From Diphasiastrum complanatum (lineage: Eukaryota > Streptophyta > Lycopodiopsida > Lycopodiales > Lycopodiaceae): a DNA stretch of 64,000 nt. The position numbers were made by a program, and so were the translations under genes. The notes under the pieces were generated by a model. It was not told the origin of the DNA. It worked only from the letters and a program-made list of their open reading frames with translations, and ran no database searches. This document shows, piece after piece, positions 53,706 to 64,000 of the stretch (position 1 is the first letter of the stretch; each line of letters starts with the position of its first letter). Location: contig CM055095.1 in assembly GCA_029204225.1 (NCBI GenBank), positions 22,324,006-22,388,005 on the forward strand, written 5' to 3'.

Positions 53706-54974
53706 CATCCAAACCAACCATATTGCATGTCAGTACCACCTAGGTGTTCTTCATCATGTGTTTAATGATTAAGAAATTTTACAAAAATCTTTATGGAAGT
53801 AATTCATTGTTTTTATGACTTGAAGCAATAAGGGTTGTTTTCACAAAGAATTCATTCAAGGAAGTCCTTTACTAATTTCTTATAGATCTGGAAACTTCCA
53901 CATCCTTCGGGCGAGGCTTCAAATTCTACATACACACTCACTATTCAAATTGAAAGGCTTTTTTTGGTTTTAACTTTTACATGACATGCAAATTTGAAGG
54001 TTGCCTTTAAAAGTTAAAACTATAAGAAGATTTTATCCTTTCTAACCACACTTCTACAATCAACCTTGGATAAATGTTACATCTATATATGTTAACCTTG
54101 TCACAATTGAGAGATGGTTAGAGTCGTGGTTGTTGCAAGATTTTTATATTTTTTGGAATTATTCATTAGTGAATAAATGCAACATTTTAAAATGAAAATT
54201 TTTTCAATGCCTCATCGAACTCAAAAATTTTGATAGTGTGGAAATTGTGGTTGGTATTATTGCTATTTACACTTTGCAAAATATTGATAATCAAGAAAAG
54301 AAATTGCTTTCAATTTCAAAGCAACATTTTGTTGTAATAAATCGATTTGCAAAATTTTGCACCTGGGCTTTTGATACATTGAAAACATTTAATCATTGTG
54401 TTAATATTGTTTCACCAAAAATTTGGTTTGTGCTACTTAATGGTATAAGAGCTGTATTATAATTGAAAAGTCAAGTATGTTTTGAGAATTCAAGAGGCAG
54501 CTAACCGGATCACAATTTGACATGAATACATGACCATGCAAAATTATCAAACTTACAATGCAACTAAGCGGAGATGTTTTTTAGCCAATGGTAATAGTTC
54601 ATTAGTTATATGTTTAGGGTAGGTATACAAGGATGACTATTTTTAATGAGAATGTCCTTATTGCTCACACACTGAGTTATTTGAAAGGATTAGTTAATGC
54701 TCAAGGCAGGTTGATGTCGTTCGTAATTGCTCATAATCCATTGAAAGAAGTTGATTTTTTTTTATCTACTTCCACAATAAGGCAACCACTAGTTTTGCCA
54801 ATGTTACCAACAATGTAAGTGTAGAATCACAAGATCTATCCAAAAAACTTGATGTAGAATGAGACCTCACACACTCTCTCATAGTAGCTCGAGATCCAAG
54901 AGGTGAGGAAATGGTGCTCAATGATTGGACCTCTCTAGAATCACCTCTTACTTTGCTTGGACCACTTACATGCC
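53703..54974. other. No recognisable gene
   Basis: Short frames at 54238-54462 (plus) and 54633-54818 (plus) have plausible composition but no recognised motif. At about 54975 the methyltransferase-like copy I stops aligning with copy II, so unrelated sequence, possibly an insertion, begins there. Confidence 0.35.
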
Positions 54975-56750
54975 ACCATTTGAAAGGAGAATCATCATTT
55001 AATGATTTCTTCATCTGAAATCCATATGGTATATCGGCAACGCAGAGTGTGTAAGGCATTTTCCTTAAGAATTTTGAAATTTCTTTGAACTGTGTAAAAG
55101 CATGGTTGATCATCGATATTTTTGGGGAGGCAGGTCTCTAAGGGATCCTCTTCCGCAATGGTCTCACCCCGTGCTAGTCTTTCCTTGTCCTTGCTGCCTT
55201 CGCTTTCAAAATATGTCTTTTGAATTGCTCTAGAAGGACTTTGTTTTTTTAATCTTTGGGGGACTGAAAAAGAGAAAGTTATGTTTAGCATAGAAGATAA
55301 AACATAAAAAGACAAAGAATAAGCTATGCTTACCATAGGAGATAAAACATAAAAAGAAAAAGAAGAAGCTATGCTAAGCATAGGAGACAAAACAGAAGGA
55401 GATAAAGAAGAAGCTATGCTTAGCATATGAGATAAAACATAAAGAGATAATGAAGAAGCTATGCTTAGCATGGGTGAAGTAAATACACTGTCTCTAAACA
55501 AAATAAAAAATAGACTTAAAGCCTCGTTTTGGCTGCTCAAAGGATAAAGCCTTTGGCACTCTTCGAAATCCTGACAATTTAACCTTGTCACAAGGGCTTC
55601 CTGAACTTTCATAAACAATTTATGTCTGCATTTAAAAAAATGTAATTGTTAGAAATCTTTCTAAATCTTGAGAATCGTTTTATAAAAAAAAAAAAGACTT
55701 GAAAATAAACATTTAAATCATGAATATTACTTCTGAAATTCCTTCCCCATTTTTGCAAGGGAGAGTTGACCATTTGCAACTCTAGAAAGAACACTTATTA
55801 TTAGCTCCGATGAGCTAATCCCTTGCATGTTCTTCCACTCTAATGATTTTCATTTCTGTAGGAATTGGCTTCAGAGTTTGAGAGACGACAACTTTCTTTT
55901 TTTCTTTTGAGGTGCCCTGAGCAGGTTGGCCTTTTATTTGAAAATTCTCCCACTTGTCAAAAATTTTATCGACAAGAGCCCATACCTAAAATCAAAAGAG
56001 ATTTTAATTATTTAAAAGGAAGAATATTAAAATAAATTTTAAAATTTGAATCTAATAACATAAATTTTGAATAGAGCATTCCAAGCCAAGTACAAAAAAA
56101 AAAATTACCTAGCCACTACGGAAAGCAAGTTGAAAAAAATTGTCATATTTTGTAAGGCTCTGCGTAGGATTTTTTGAATCAAATGACAGGCTTGTCTCTT
56201 GAGCCCAAAGTGCCTTCAGCTCCAATTGATTCACATCTCCAACTTTGGAGACTCTCATATATTCCTTATGAAAAAATCGAATTCTTTGTATTACGGTCAT
56301 TTTCATGCGGTAGTCCTGATCAATATTATGATCCCAGGCAAGCAATTTTGTTTCATCCACTGTCAGGCTAGCAAATGCAATGGCACTAACGGTTCAGAAA
56401 GAAAAAATATGAGGATTTTTCTGGAATAATTGTTTTTAGGCCTGTAAACTATGTATGCCCCCAAGAACAAAAAAATGATAAGAATCTAAAACCAGAAAAT
56501 CAAAATTTGCAACATCGTTGCATTTCGAGAGGTCAACCAAAACAACAAAAGGCGTTACAATGGCTTGGGTATGATCTTTAAATTTTATTTTAAGATTATG
56601 TACATGTGTTTTGTTAGGTTCTCTTATTTCCATTGGCCTATCTCCAGTTAGTGGATCAACAGTGGGTCTATCACATTGGTCAATATCCAAAATTAAAGTT
56701 GTTTTTCTAATTTTTTTTGTTTTAACACGATGACCAAAAAAAAGAGAAAT
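54975..56750 (-). pseudogene. ParB-like and DNA methyltransferase-like gene, copy I (truncated at both ends)
   Basis: Exon-like segments on the minus strand: about 56750-56109, 55985-55731, 55625-55487 and 55263-54975, matching exons 2 to 5 of copy II at 59524-62583. The first holds TTLILDIDQCDRPTVDP, KDHTQAIVTPFVVLVDL, YHFFVLGGIHSLQA and LTVDETKLLAWDHNIDQD. This follows the ParB/sulfiredoxin pattern, in which GG-x-H is followed by Arg; Ser stands there in both copies. The last segment has YTLCVADIPYGFQMKKSLND, where DIPYGF resembles the D-P-P-Y motif of amino-methyltransferases. Stops (for example Q to TAG before the donor at 56109 and R to TGA near 56400) and frameshifts make it a pseudogene. 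Exons 1 and 6 and the N terminus are missing. Confidence 0.55.
55264..55486. repeat. Intronic palindrome array in copy I, 45-bp period
   Basis: Five units start at 55278, 55323, 55368, 55413 and 55458, exactly 45 bp apart, each with GCTATGCTTAGCATAGG or a near variant. The palindrome is the same as in the 62.8-63.4 kb cluster. The flanking sites (exon end at 55487, acceptor CTTTTTCAG before 55263) define this as an intron. Confidence 0.85.
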
Positions 56751-57405
56751 GATATGGAGACCCATTTTTTTCAAATGTTTTAATTTTTTTTTAAAAAGTA
56801 TCCAATTTTAAAATGCCTCAATTAAATATATTGTAATATTAAAAAAATGTTGTATTTTGCAAGAAAATAATTCAAGCTACAAAAATTTGGTCAATAGATT
56901 TTCATAAATAGCTTAAAATCAGTTTATATGAAATAATAATACTATTAAAATAAAATCATTAGATACACAACCACAAAAATAACTAAAAATATTTTTGGCT
57001 TATTTAAAACAAAAGTTATGGGTTTTTTTTTTTGGAATTTTAAAAGTTTTTTAAATTACATTTCTTCTCTCAAATTGAAAGTTCCACTTGCATGATGGAT
57101 GCACCATAAATAGAAAAATCTGAGGCTTCCAAGCCTCATAAGGATCATGGAGATCAAGATCATAAGATGTGAAACAATGATGGTTATCAAGATTATGCTT
57201 TCTAACTTGACTACTCCACATACAATGAACCATATCCATGATGGATCTAATCTTGATATCAAAGACTACCTTGATCTTTTTTAGGCTAGTTACTCTCTCA
57301 AGGATGTAAGTGTCCACTTTGGATGCTTCACTTCATCTCAAGAGGAGTTTACAATTTGCCTCAAAACATGTGAAAACATGATCTTCAAAAAAGTGAGTAC
57401 CAAGC
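56751..57405. other. No recognisable gene
   Basis: AT-rich sequence between copy I and copia G. A minus-strand frame at 57051-57317 has no recognised motif. Confidence 0.35.
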
Positions 57406-58548
57406 TCAATCTGAACCAAGAGCATACTTTTGACAATACAATATCTTGCTTTCAAAAAGTATTGGAAACATATCTAAGGCAATAATGACAAGAAACATGT
57501 CCATACCATAAGCATCATACAAAACTAGTATAACTTTTCTTGAACTTTGAGATTTAAAAAATTCAATGAAGCAAGATAGCATTTCAAGCAAAGGAAGAGA
57601 AGTAGATATGAATGTGTTGTAGTAGATACAACATGAAAGATGCCCCTCTTTGCCATGTAAGGTGAGCCATAAAGACTTGGCCATGCATCTTGAAGATCTT
57701 CTTGAAATCATATGAAGAAGAAACTCCTCCTCATAGCTTGGCCCCATCATAACTTGAATACCTTCAAAAAAGATAACTTGTGATGCTTCTTGAGAAGCCT
57801 TGATCTCGGCCTCTTCCAAGATTGAATCTTCATGCAACATGACATTGCTATTCACAATCACTTTTGAAACAGAGAGTGTAAAGACACTAAAGGCCTCCTT
57901 GATGGATGAGTACCCAATCATGATCCATGAGCTTGGATCATCCTTCCTCCTTGTTTCCAAGGGAAAATGTGCAAAGCAAGCACTACCAAGTTCACTAAGG
58001 TGATCAACCTTAGGCTTCATCTCAACATATGCTTTGAATAATAAGGAATAATCATACACCATAATACTTGAAGCGAGAATATAGTTGCATCTTGTGTGAT
58101 CATCCTCCTTTGAAATATTGGACATATAAGAAACATCAAGAGAGTTTGCACTCTCACTTGGATCCAATTTGTAGATGCCCTCAAATCTTGATCCATATGC
58201 AAAGATCTCACCCTCCTTCTTGATCACACAATTGTCAATATTGAAATTGACATCAAAGCCACTATCAAGAAGTTGGCCAACACTTAAGATGTTCTTTGTA
58301 AGCTTTGGGACAAAAAGAACATTGTTGAGAAAGACATCTTTAGAAGATGCAAGCTTCAAGGGAATAATCCCTACTCCTTCAATATTGCACTCATGCTTAC
58401 TTGCAATGTATATGGTCTTCTTGACTCCATCATAAGGCATAATCGATGAAAAAAAGTGCTTGGAGCCACACATATGTGAAGATGCTCCACTATCAATATA
58501 CCATGAGTCATCCTTGTTGAAGGTGGAAGAGGAGAAGCTTGATGCCAT
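57406..58548 (-). pseudogene. Ty1/copia G: protease joined to integrase C-terminal hinge, 380-codon open frame
   Basis: It begins with the protease site SWYIDSGASSHMCGS and continues VLFVPKLTKNILSVGQLLDS. At about codon 190 it passes directly to GSACFAHFPLETRRKDDPSS and WIMIGYSSIKEAFSVFTLSV, the region after the integrase core. The whole GAG-pre-integrase and catalytic core are missing, yet the frame stays open. The last 110 or so codons are not recognisable as RT. This is a deleted or non-autonomous derivative. Confidence 0.8.
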
Positions 58549-59438
58549 AAGAGAGCCTTCTCCATCACTTGCAATATAGTCTTCTTTCTCATTTGTGATG
58601 TTGGCTTAATTGAGTTGTCTTCTTCTTGAGGCAATTGGTGGCATAATGGCCTTTCTTGCCACAATAAAAGCACTTGATCTTCTTCTTCTTGAGATTTGAA
58701 GTAGAAGCATGAGAGGTATCCTCCTCCTCCTCTCCATCTTGGTCTTTAGCTTTGTCATTAGATAAGTGATGGTGTTGCTTCTTACTCCTCTCTTTGTTCT
58801 TGGCAAATAGAACTTTACCATCATTATGATTGAGTGATAGCTTGTCCATCCTCAAGAGTTTGTAGTCTTGTCTTGATTCTTCAGAAATAAGCACACTTTG
58901 AAGGGCCTCCAAACTTGGTAGCTCCTCCTTAATGGCATAGGATTGGACAAGGTTCATCATATTCATCTCTCAAGCCACTGAGAATGACTTGGACTAGCTC
59001 ACTTTGATTGATTAAGTCACCAATACATGCAAGCTCCCTATGAATATCCTTGACTCTCAAAACATAATTAGATGCACTCTCATCACTCTTTTGACTACTT
59101 TGGAAGATTTTATTTCTAAGAGTGAGGAGCCTAGAGGTGTTCTTATCCTCATAGATGGACTTGAGACAATCCCAAGCTTCCTTGGATGTAGAACAATCAC
59201 CAATCTCCCTCAATATCTCATTAGAGACATTCATCTTAATGTAGTGGAGAGCCATCCTAGCTCTCTTCTTGTATTTTTGTACTTCTTGAAGGACTTGAGG
59301 CTCCTCCTCAATCCCAAGTACAATGTCCATCACATCTTGGAGTATCAAGATGGACTCCATCCTAAACTTCCATATTGAATAATTGGAAGTAGACAATCTC
59401 TCACTTGGTTGCAACAAGTATGAACTCATTGAAGTCAT
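58549..59438 (-). pseudogene. Ty1/copia G: gag with zinc knuckle
   Basis: Frame 59438-58929 is a copia Gag: SSYLLQPSERLSTSNYSIWK, MALHYIKMNVSNEILREIG, SRLLTLRNKIFQSSQKSDES and VQVILSGLRDEYD. A frameshift near 58950 leads to 58966-58589, with LPSLEALQSVLISEESR, a basic acidic linker and the CCHC knuckle CFYCGKKGHYATNC. It is closely related to copia F at 28.1-30.0 kb. The Gag start lies within about 90 bp of the methyltransferase-like exon 6 of copy II, with no LTR between. Confidence 0.88.
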
Positions 59439-59523
59439 GTAAAGTGGAGATAAATAAAAGTGATGAACAAAAAATGTTGTTTCTCTCTCACTATAGGATC
59501 CAATAATGGTGTGCTACCATCTC

Positions 59524-62500
59524 CTATGCAAGATCTTGCAACAAACTGTGAGATTTCTCACTACGTTTGTCGTCCAAAGAATAATAACCGATGGTTATGT
59601 ATTCTATTTCATTGCAAAGTCGTGCTCCTCTCGAGTTCCTAACATTGGGCTTGTACCTGACATAGAACATTACAAGCAAAATAAATAAAAATTGTAACTT
59701 TAAAATAAAATTTTTAAAATATAATTATGGATTAAAATATGAATTAATAATTCTGGAACTTAAAAACTTACCATACAACATTTTCTATTCCCGCATTACA
59801 AAAAGTTAGTGGAGCTTTTTGTACTGAAGCTGACTGCCAAGAAGAATGAAAAATAACAACTGTCCAAATTGAAGAAGTTGTGACTTCAAGAAAACCCTAT
59901 ATAAAACTATGGATTTCAGTGAATTTGAAGAGGGAATCGTCATTTAATGATTCTTTCATCTGAAATCCACATGGTATATCAGCAATCCAGAGTGTATAAG
60001 ACATTTTTTTAAAAATTTTGAAATTTCTCTGCAATCGCCCTCCTCAACCGAGTAAAAGCATGGTTGATCATCGACACTTTTGAGAAGGTAGGTCTCTAAT
60101 GAATCCTCCTCCGCAATGGTCTCACCCCATGCTAATCTCTCCCTATCCCTTTTTTCAGCCTTTGCCTTCAGAATATCTCTTGAAATGCTCTGGAAGGACT
60201 TTGTTTTTATTGTCTAAGGGAGACTGAAAAAAAAAAAAACTATGCTTAGCATGGGAGACAAAAAATATAAAATAGAATAGGAGACTTAACTTATCAAAAA
60301 AATAATTTTTTTTTAAAGAAAAAGCTATGCTTAGCATAGGAGACATAGAATATAGAAAAGAAACAATTAATAAGCACCTATGCTAAGCATGGGTGAAATA
60401 AATACCATGTCTCTAAACAAAATCAGAAATGGACTCAAGGATTCATTTCGGCTACTCAGAGGATAAAGCCTCTGGCACTTATCGAAATCTTGACAATTTA
60501 ACCCTGTCACAAGGGCTTCTTGAACTTTCATAAATAATTTATGCCTGCATTTAAAAAGTGTAATTATTAAAAATCCAACAAAATCATGAAAATCACTTTA
60601 TTACAAAAAGTAACATGAAAATAAATATTTAGATTATGATTATTACCTTTGAAATTCTTTTCCCATTTCGGCCAAAGATAGTTGACCATCGGCAACTCTA
60701 GAAAAAACACTTATTATTAGATTTGAAGAGCTAATCCATTGCATGTTCTTCCACTCTGATATTCTCATTTCTGTAGGGATTGGCTTCAGAGTTTGAGTGC
60801 TGACAACTTTTTTCTTTGACTTTGAGGCACCCTGAACAGGTTGGCCTTTTATTTGAAAAGTTTCCCATTTGTCAAAAATTTTATCGACAAGGGCCCACAC
60901 CTAAAATCAAAGAAAAAAAAATTATTTGATAAGAAATTTAGGTAGTATTAAAATTGAGTTCAAAATTTAGTCCGATAAAAATAATTTAAAAGGATTATAA
61001 CATATATTATGACCAGAGCATTCCATGACGAGCATAGAAAAAAAATTACCTGGTCATTGTGAAAAGCAAATTGAAAAAAATTATCGTATTTTGTAAGGCT
61101 CTACGCAGGATTTTTCGAATCAAAAGGCAGGCTTGTCTCTTGAGCACAAAGTGCTTTCAACTCAAGTTGATTCACATCTCCTGCTTTGGAGACTCTCGTG
61201 TATTCTTTGTGATAGAATCGCATTCTTTGAATCATGGTCATTTTTATTCAATAATCTTGATCAATGTTATGGTCCCAAGCCAGTAATTTTGCTTCTTCCA
61301 CTGTTAGGCCAACAAATGCAATTGCACTCACAGTTCGGAAGGATGGAATATGGGGATACTCTTGAGATAACTGTTTTCGGGCTTATAAACTATGTATGCC
61401 CCCAAGAACAAAAAAATGATATGAATCTAATAAAGAAAAATCAAAATTTGCAACATCGTTGCATTCACTGGGATCAACCAAAACAACAAAAAGAGTAACT
61501 ATGGCCTGTGTATGATCTTTAAATTTTATTTTTAAGTTATGTACATGTGTTTCATTTGGTTCTCTTACTTCCATTGGCTTGGGTCTACAGGTGGCCTATC
61601 ACACTGATTTATATCTAAAATTAAAGTTTTTTCTTTAATTTTTTTTGTTTTATGAATATCTTCCCTTCATTTAGCAAGCTCAGAGGTATCTTGCAAGGGG
61701 CGGATGGAGGCACCAGGTAAGGACATCGACGGTTCCGTCATGGCTTTCTTGCTTTCAGCAGACGGAATGGACTTGTGACGATGTGTAGCCATGGTCTTTG
61801 GGCGTGACCTGGGTCTAGTGGGAGAGGACTCAGAAATATTATGAGATCTTTTTTTTTTTTGGGATGAGGGACCGCTACAGTATCATCCTCAACGTTTTTA
61901 GAGGCTGGCTTTGTGACCTGAGCAGTGGTAGAAGCAGGCTTGCGAGGTCCAATAGATACACCTTTTGAACTCCGTAATGAGTAGACCGGATCTTTCCCCT
62001 CAACAACAGTAGCTAAAACCATTTTTAAGCATTGCTTCATGCTCTAACAAAAACAAACAACAAATTTTAAACATAATGAGTAAAGGCATTTGTACAGGAC
62101 ACATGACAACTCAATTTACAAAAATGTTTCTTACTTAAAAGTTCTTCGAATTTTATATTTAGTAACCACTATGCTAAGTAAGCATGGAACAAAAGTAAAC
62201 AAACATGAAAAAAAATATGTTTTATAATTACACACCAAAGTAACTAGAGCTTTATCAAAATAGACTTTGATGGCCTCATCCTGGCAAAGTCAAATCTTTA
62301 TCATAGTCTCGTTCAGGATGAAAATAGAACGAGACTTATCCGTCTCCTTTACAAGCACGTTCACAAAACCTTCTTCCTCATCCTCATCTGGTTGATCAGC
62401 AAGCAATTTTCCTTGAATTTTGAACTATGAGTCTCCCCTGCCAGGGTTCTCAGCTAAATAAATAAAGAGCTCAGACAACTTTGTGTTGTTGACCCCTCTG

Positions 62501-62583
62501 GTGAAGTAGTACATGAATTTCTTCTTATCTTTCAGTGGAATATCTTGAAGTTTACCCGGAATTTTAAAAGAAATCCTCGACAT
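59524..62583 (-). pseudogene. ParB-like and DNA methyltransferase-like gene, copy II, six exons
   Basis: Minus-strand exons with GT-AG sites in matching phase: 62583-62236, 62043-61050, 60900-60647, 60544-60406, 60223-59772 and 59656-59524. Exon 1 starts MSRISFKIPGKLQDIPL; no known domain. Exon 2 has a Lys/Pro/Ser-rich linker, then the ParB-like part: LILDIN, VLVDPSECNDVANFD, FFVLGGIHSL, LTVEEAKLLAWDHNI. Exons 3 and 4 give VWALVDKIFDKWETFQIKG and HKLFMKVQEALVTGLNCQDF. Exons 5 and 6 give ADIPCGFQMKESLNDDS, IWTVVIFHSSWQSASVQK, and across the last junction VVWYKPNVRNSRGARLCNEI. That order (D-x-P-Y/C, a beta-strand, W-x-K-P-N, then Asn-Glu) follows DNA N6/N4-methyltransferases. Stops at 62425 (TAG) and 62290 (TGA), a poly(A) frameshift near 61855 and others show it is inactive. 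ParB-methylase fusions are known in phages and bacteria. Copia G lies beyond exon 6. Confidence 0.6.
60224..60405. repeat. Intronic palindromes in copy II
   Basis: CTATGCTTAGCATGGG at 60240, GCTATGCTTAGCATAGG at 60324 and CCTATGCTAAGCATGGG at 60377, in the same intron that carries the array in copy I. A further imperfect copy lies in intron 1 at about 62169-62187. Confidence 0.85.
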
Positions 62584-62813
62584 TTCGAAGATTATCAAAG
62601 ACAATCGAGAATCTATAGAGAAAAAGATTCTTTAGGAAAATTTCAAACATTATCTTACTGAAAATACCAAAAACTTTAAATAGACAAGCAGTTTTTGTGA
62701 AAAATCTCTAAAAATCATAACAAAAAATCGAACACATATTCTTACTAAAACATCTGAAAAGTGATACTTTTCTCAGACTAAGCCTTGTAAAACGAGAAAA
62801 ATATGAGTAACGA

Positions 62814-63428
62814 CCTATGCTAAGCATGGGCTGTGTTCGGGTCCTGTGTAACAACCTATGCTCAGCATAGGATGTCGATGTGATGTTTTTATTCTTATTA
62901 TCTATCGACCTATGCTTAGCATAGGTTACGTCAATAGTCCTCTTCTAACCTATGCTAAGCATAGGTTAGCAAGTAGCATGCGAAGACATCCTATGCTGAG
63001 CATAGGTGGGACTAGAGGGCGCGATTGACGACCTATGCTGAGCATAGGTTAGAAGAGGACCAGAGATGCAACCTATGCTCAGCATAGGTCGAAACATGGA
63101 AAGAACAGAAACATCCCGCCAGCTTCCTATGTTGAGCATAGGTTGTTACTTAGGACCCGAACACAACCTATGTTGAGCATAGGTTAGAGGAGGACCAAGG
63201 AGGCAACCTAGGCCCAGCATAGGTTGAAACATGGTAAGAATAGAAATATCCCGCCGACATCCTATGCTGAGCATAGGTTGTCACTTAGGACCCGAACACA
63301 ACCTATGCTCAGCATAGTTTAGAGGAGAGGATTTGTGCAGCCACCTATGCTGAGAATAGGTCACTCAAGTTTTAAGAAGATGAACACTAGCTAAAACCTA
63401 AATATTTAGTACCCATGCTAAGCATAGA
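62814..63428. repeat. Cluster of 14 copies of a 17-bp palindrome
   Basis: CCTATGCTNAGCATAGG or close variants start at 62814, 62855, 62909, 62949, 62990, 63032, 63072, 63126, 63167, 63207, 63261, 63302, 63344 and 63412. From about 63041 the pattern repeats with an exact 135-bp period, three palindromes per unit. The part at 62814-62965 is an inverted copy of that unit (TGTGTTCGGGTCCT against AGGACCCGAACACA). The cluster lies 230-850 bp upstream of the copy II start codon at 62583, so it occupies its promoter region. Confidence 0.93.
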
Positions 63429-64000
63429 ACAAAGTTAAAAAATGACAATAATCTTACCGTCAAGAAATGTGTGAGCGAAAACGTATGCAAGATACTATAG
63501 AAATCCGTGACTTTGTCGCAGCGAGAGCTCTGGCAGCATGGATGTGCTTCTGAATTCGCAGATGAGGTGAGTTATGCTTGGACTTCGGTCCTTAAATAAT
63601 TTTTTTTCTAGACCCCTGCCTCACTCCTATTTGGAGCACGAGACTCAAGTCACTTCTCGCCGACCTCGAGCTTGCGTCGGTACCGAGGCACCGCAACTCA
63701 CCTCACCTCACGCTGACCTCGAGCCTCAGCTGGGACCGTCCAAACCTAAACCTAACCCTAAACCTACCTTGGGTCAACCCTAATCCTAAGGATGCTGCCA
63801 AACAATATTTAAGGCATGGTAGCCGCTGGAAATTTCAATTAACCAATTACTTTGTAGGCTTGTTGCTCATTTGCATTTAGTTGTTTTTCTTGGTTACGTC
63901 TATTGAGGTTTGCATAACTTTTTATTTGTTCTATGACCAACATAGGTTGCAATCAAGTTTGTGGAGCACATTTAGTTTTATGTGTTAACTATTTTAACGA
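63429..64000. other. No recognisable gene; short telomere-like stretch
   Basis: An open frame at 63574-63783 is Pro/Ser-rich without a motif. CCTAAACCTAACCCTAAACC at about 63747 is a short interstitial stretch related to the plant telomere repeat. Confidence 0.35.

Noticed and set aside
55278-55474. Protein repeat MLSIASS-type in the 207-codon minus frame at 54995-55618
   Set aside because: The stretch is the palindrome-bearing intron read through; splice sites on both sides match copy II, where the intron is not open.
62814-63428. CRISPR-like array of palindromic repeats
   Set aside because: The repeats are short, the spacings uneven (about 40-68 bp), the units form a 135-bp tandem and inverted structure, no cas genes are present and the DNA is plant nuclear.

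Overview
This window is nuclear DNA of a land plant with a large, repeat-rich genome. Three things show this: a nuclear gene for plastid ribosomal protein bL34 with a transit peptide, a plant-type calmodulin gene with the classical plant intron, and a dense layer of decayed Ty1/copia and Ty3/gypsy chromovirus retrotransposons whose primer-binding sites match plant initiator tRNA-Met. The species cannot be fixed from the sequence. Repeat load and long introns fit a fern or another large-genome lineage, but that is inference.

Only two genes look intact. RPL34 is on the minus strand at 325-2545 (two exons). Calmodulin is on the plus strand at 50924-52882 (two exons, 149 codons, all four EF hands). 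Almost everything else is mobile-element debris or repeat. From 3 to 15 kb there are pieces of one copia family whose LTRs begin TGTTGG and, in two copies, carry very long (CT)n tracts just inside the LTR. From 9 to 12.5 kb a long direct repeat carries a TATA box facing a (CT)n tract in both copies. At 13.4-13.9 kb a hairpin motif recurs about every 67 bp. From 19.5 to 21.6 kb lies a non-coding complex of GC-rich hairpins, inverted TTCGCGAA-type repeats and A-rich arrays. From 21.7 to 24.5 kb there is a broken unknown gene with a 23-residue tandem repeat, then an LTR. A LINE scrap and a copia gag-protease-integrase fragment fill 27-30 kb. Nested tandem repeats follow, and then two head-to-tail gypsy elements occupy 35-41 kb, the second with gag to chromodomain and the start of a 3' LTR. 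From 42.8 to 49.6 kb there is an unknown degenerate gene, two minus-strand LTR and primer-binding-site units, a SINE-like insertion with a 16-bp target duplication, and a 120-bp tandem repeat.

The most interesting part is 54.9-63.4 kb. Two minus-strand copies of one multi-exon gene are present, both now pseudogenes. Translation across matched splice sites gives a protein with a ParB/sulfiredoxin-like domain followed by a DNA N6/N4-methyltransferase-like domain (DIPY motif and WYKPN region). The fuller copy (59524-62583) lies directly downstream of 14 copies of a 17-bp palindrome, CCTATGCTNAGCATAGG. The same palindrome also fills one intron at the same position in both copies. A ParB-like protein gene associated with clustered palindromes resembles a parS-type or methylase target arrangement and would be worth searching for elsewhere. 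The functional link is inference; the repeats and the reading frames are directly visible.
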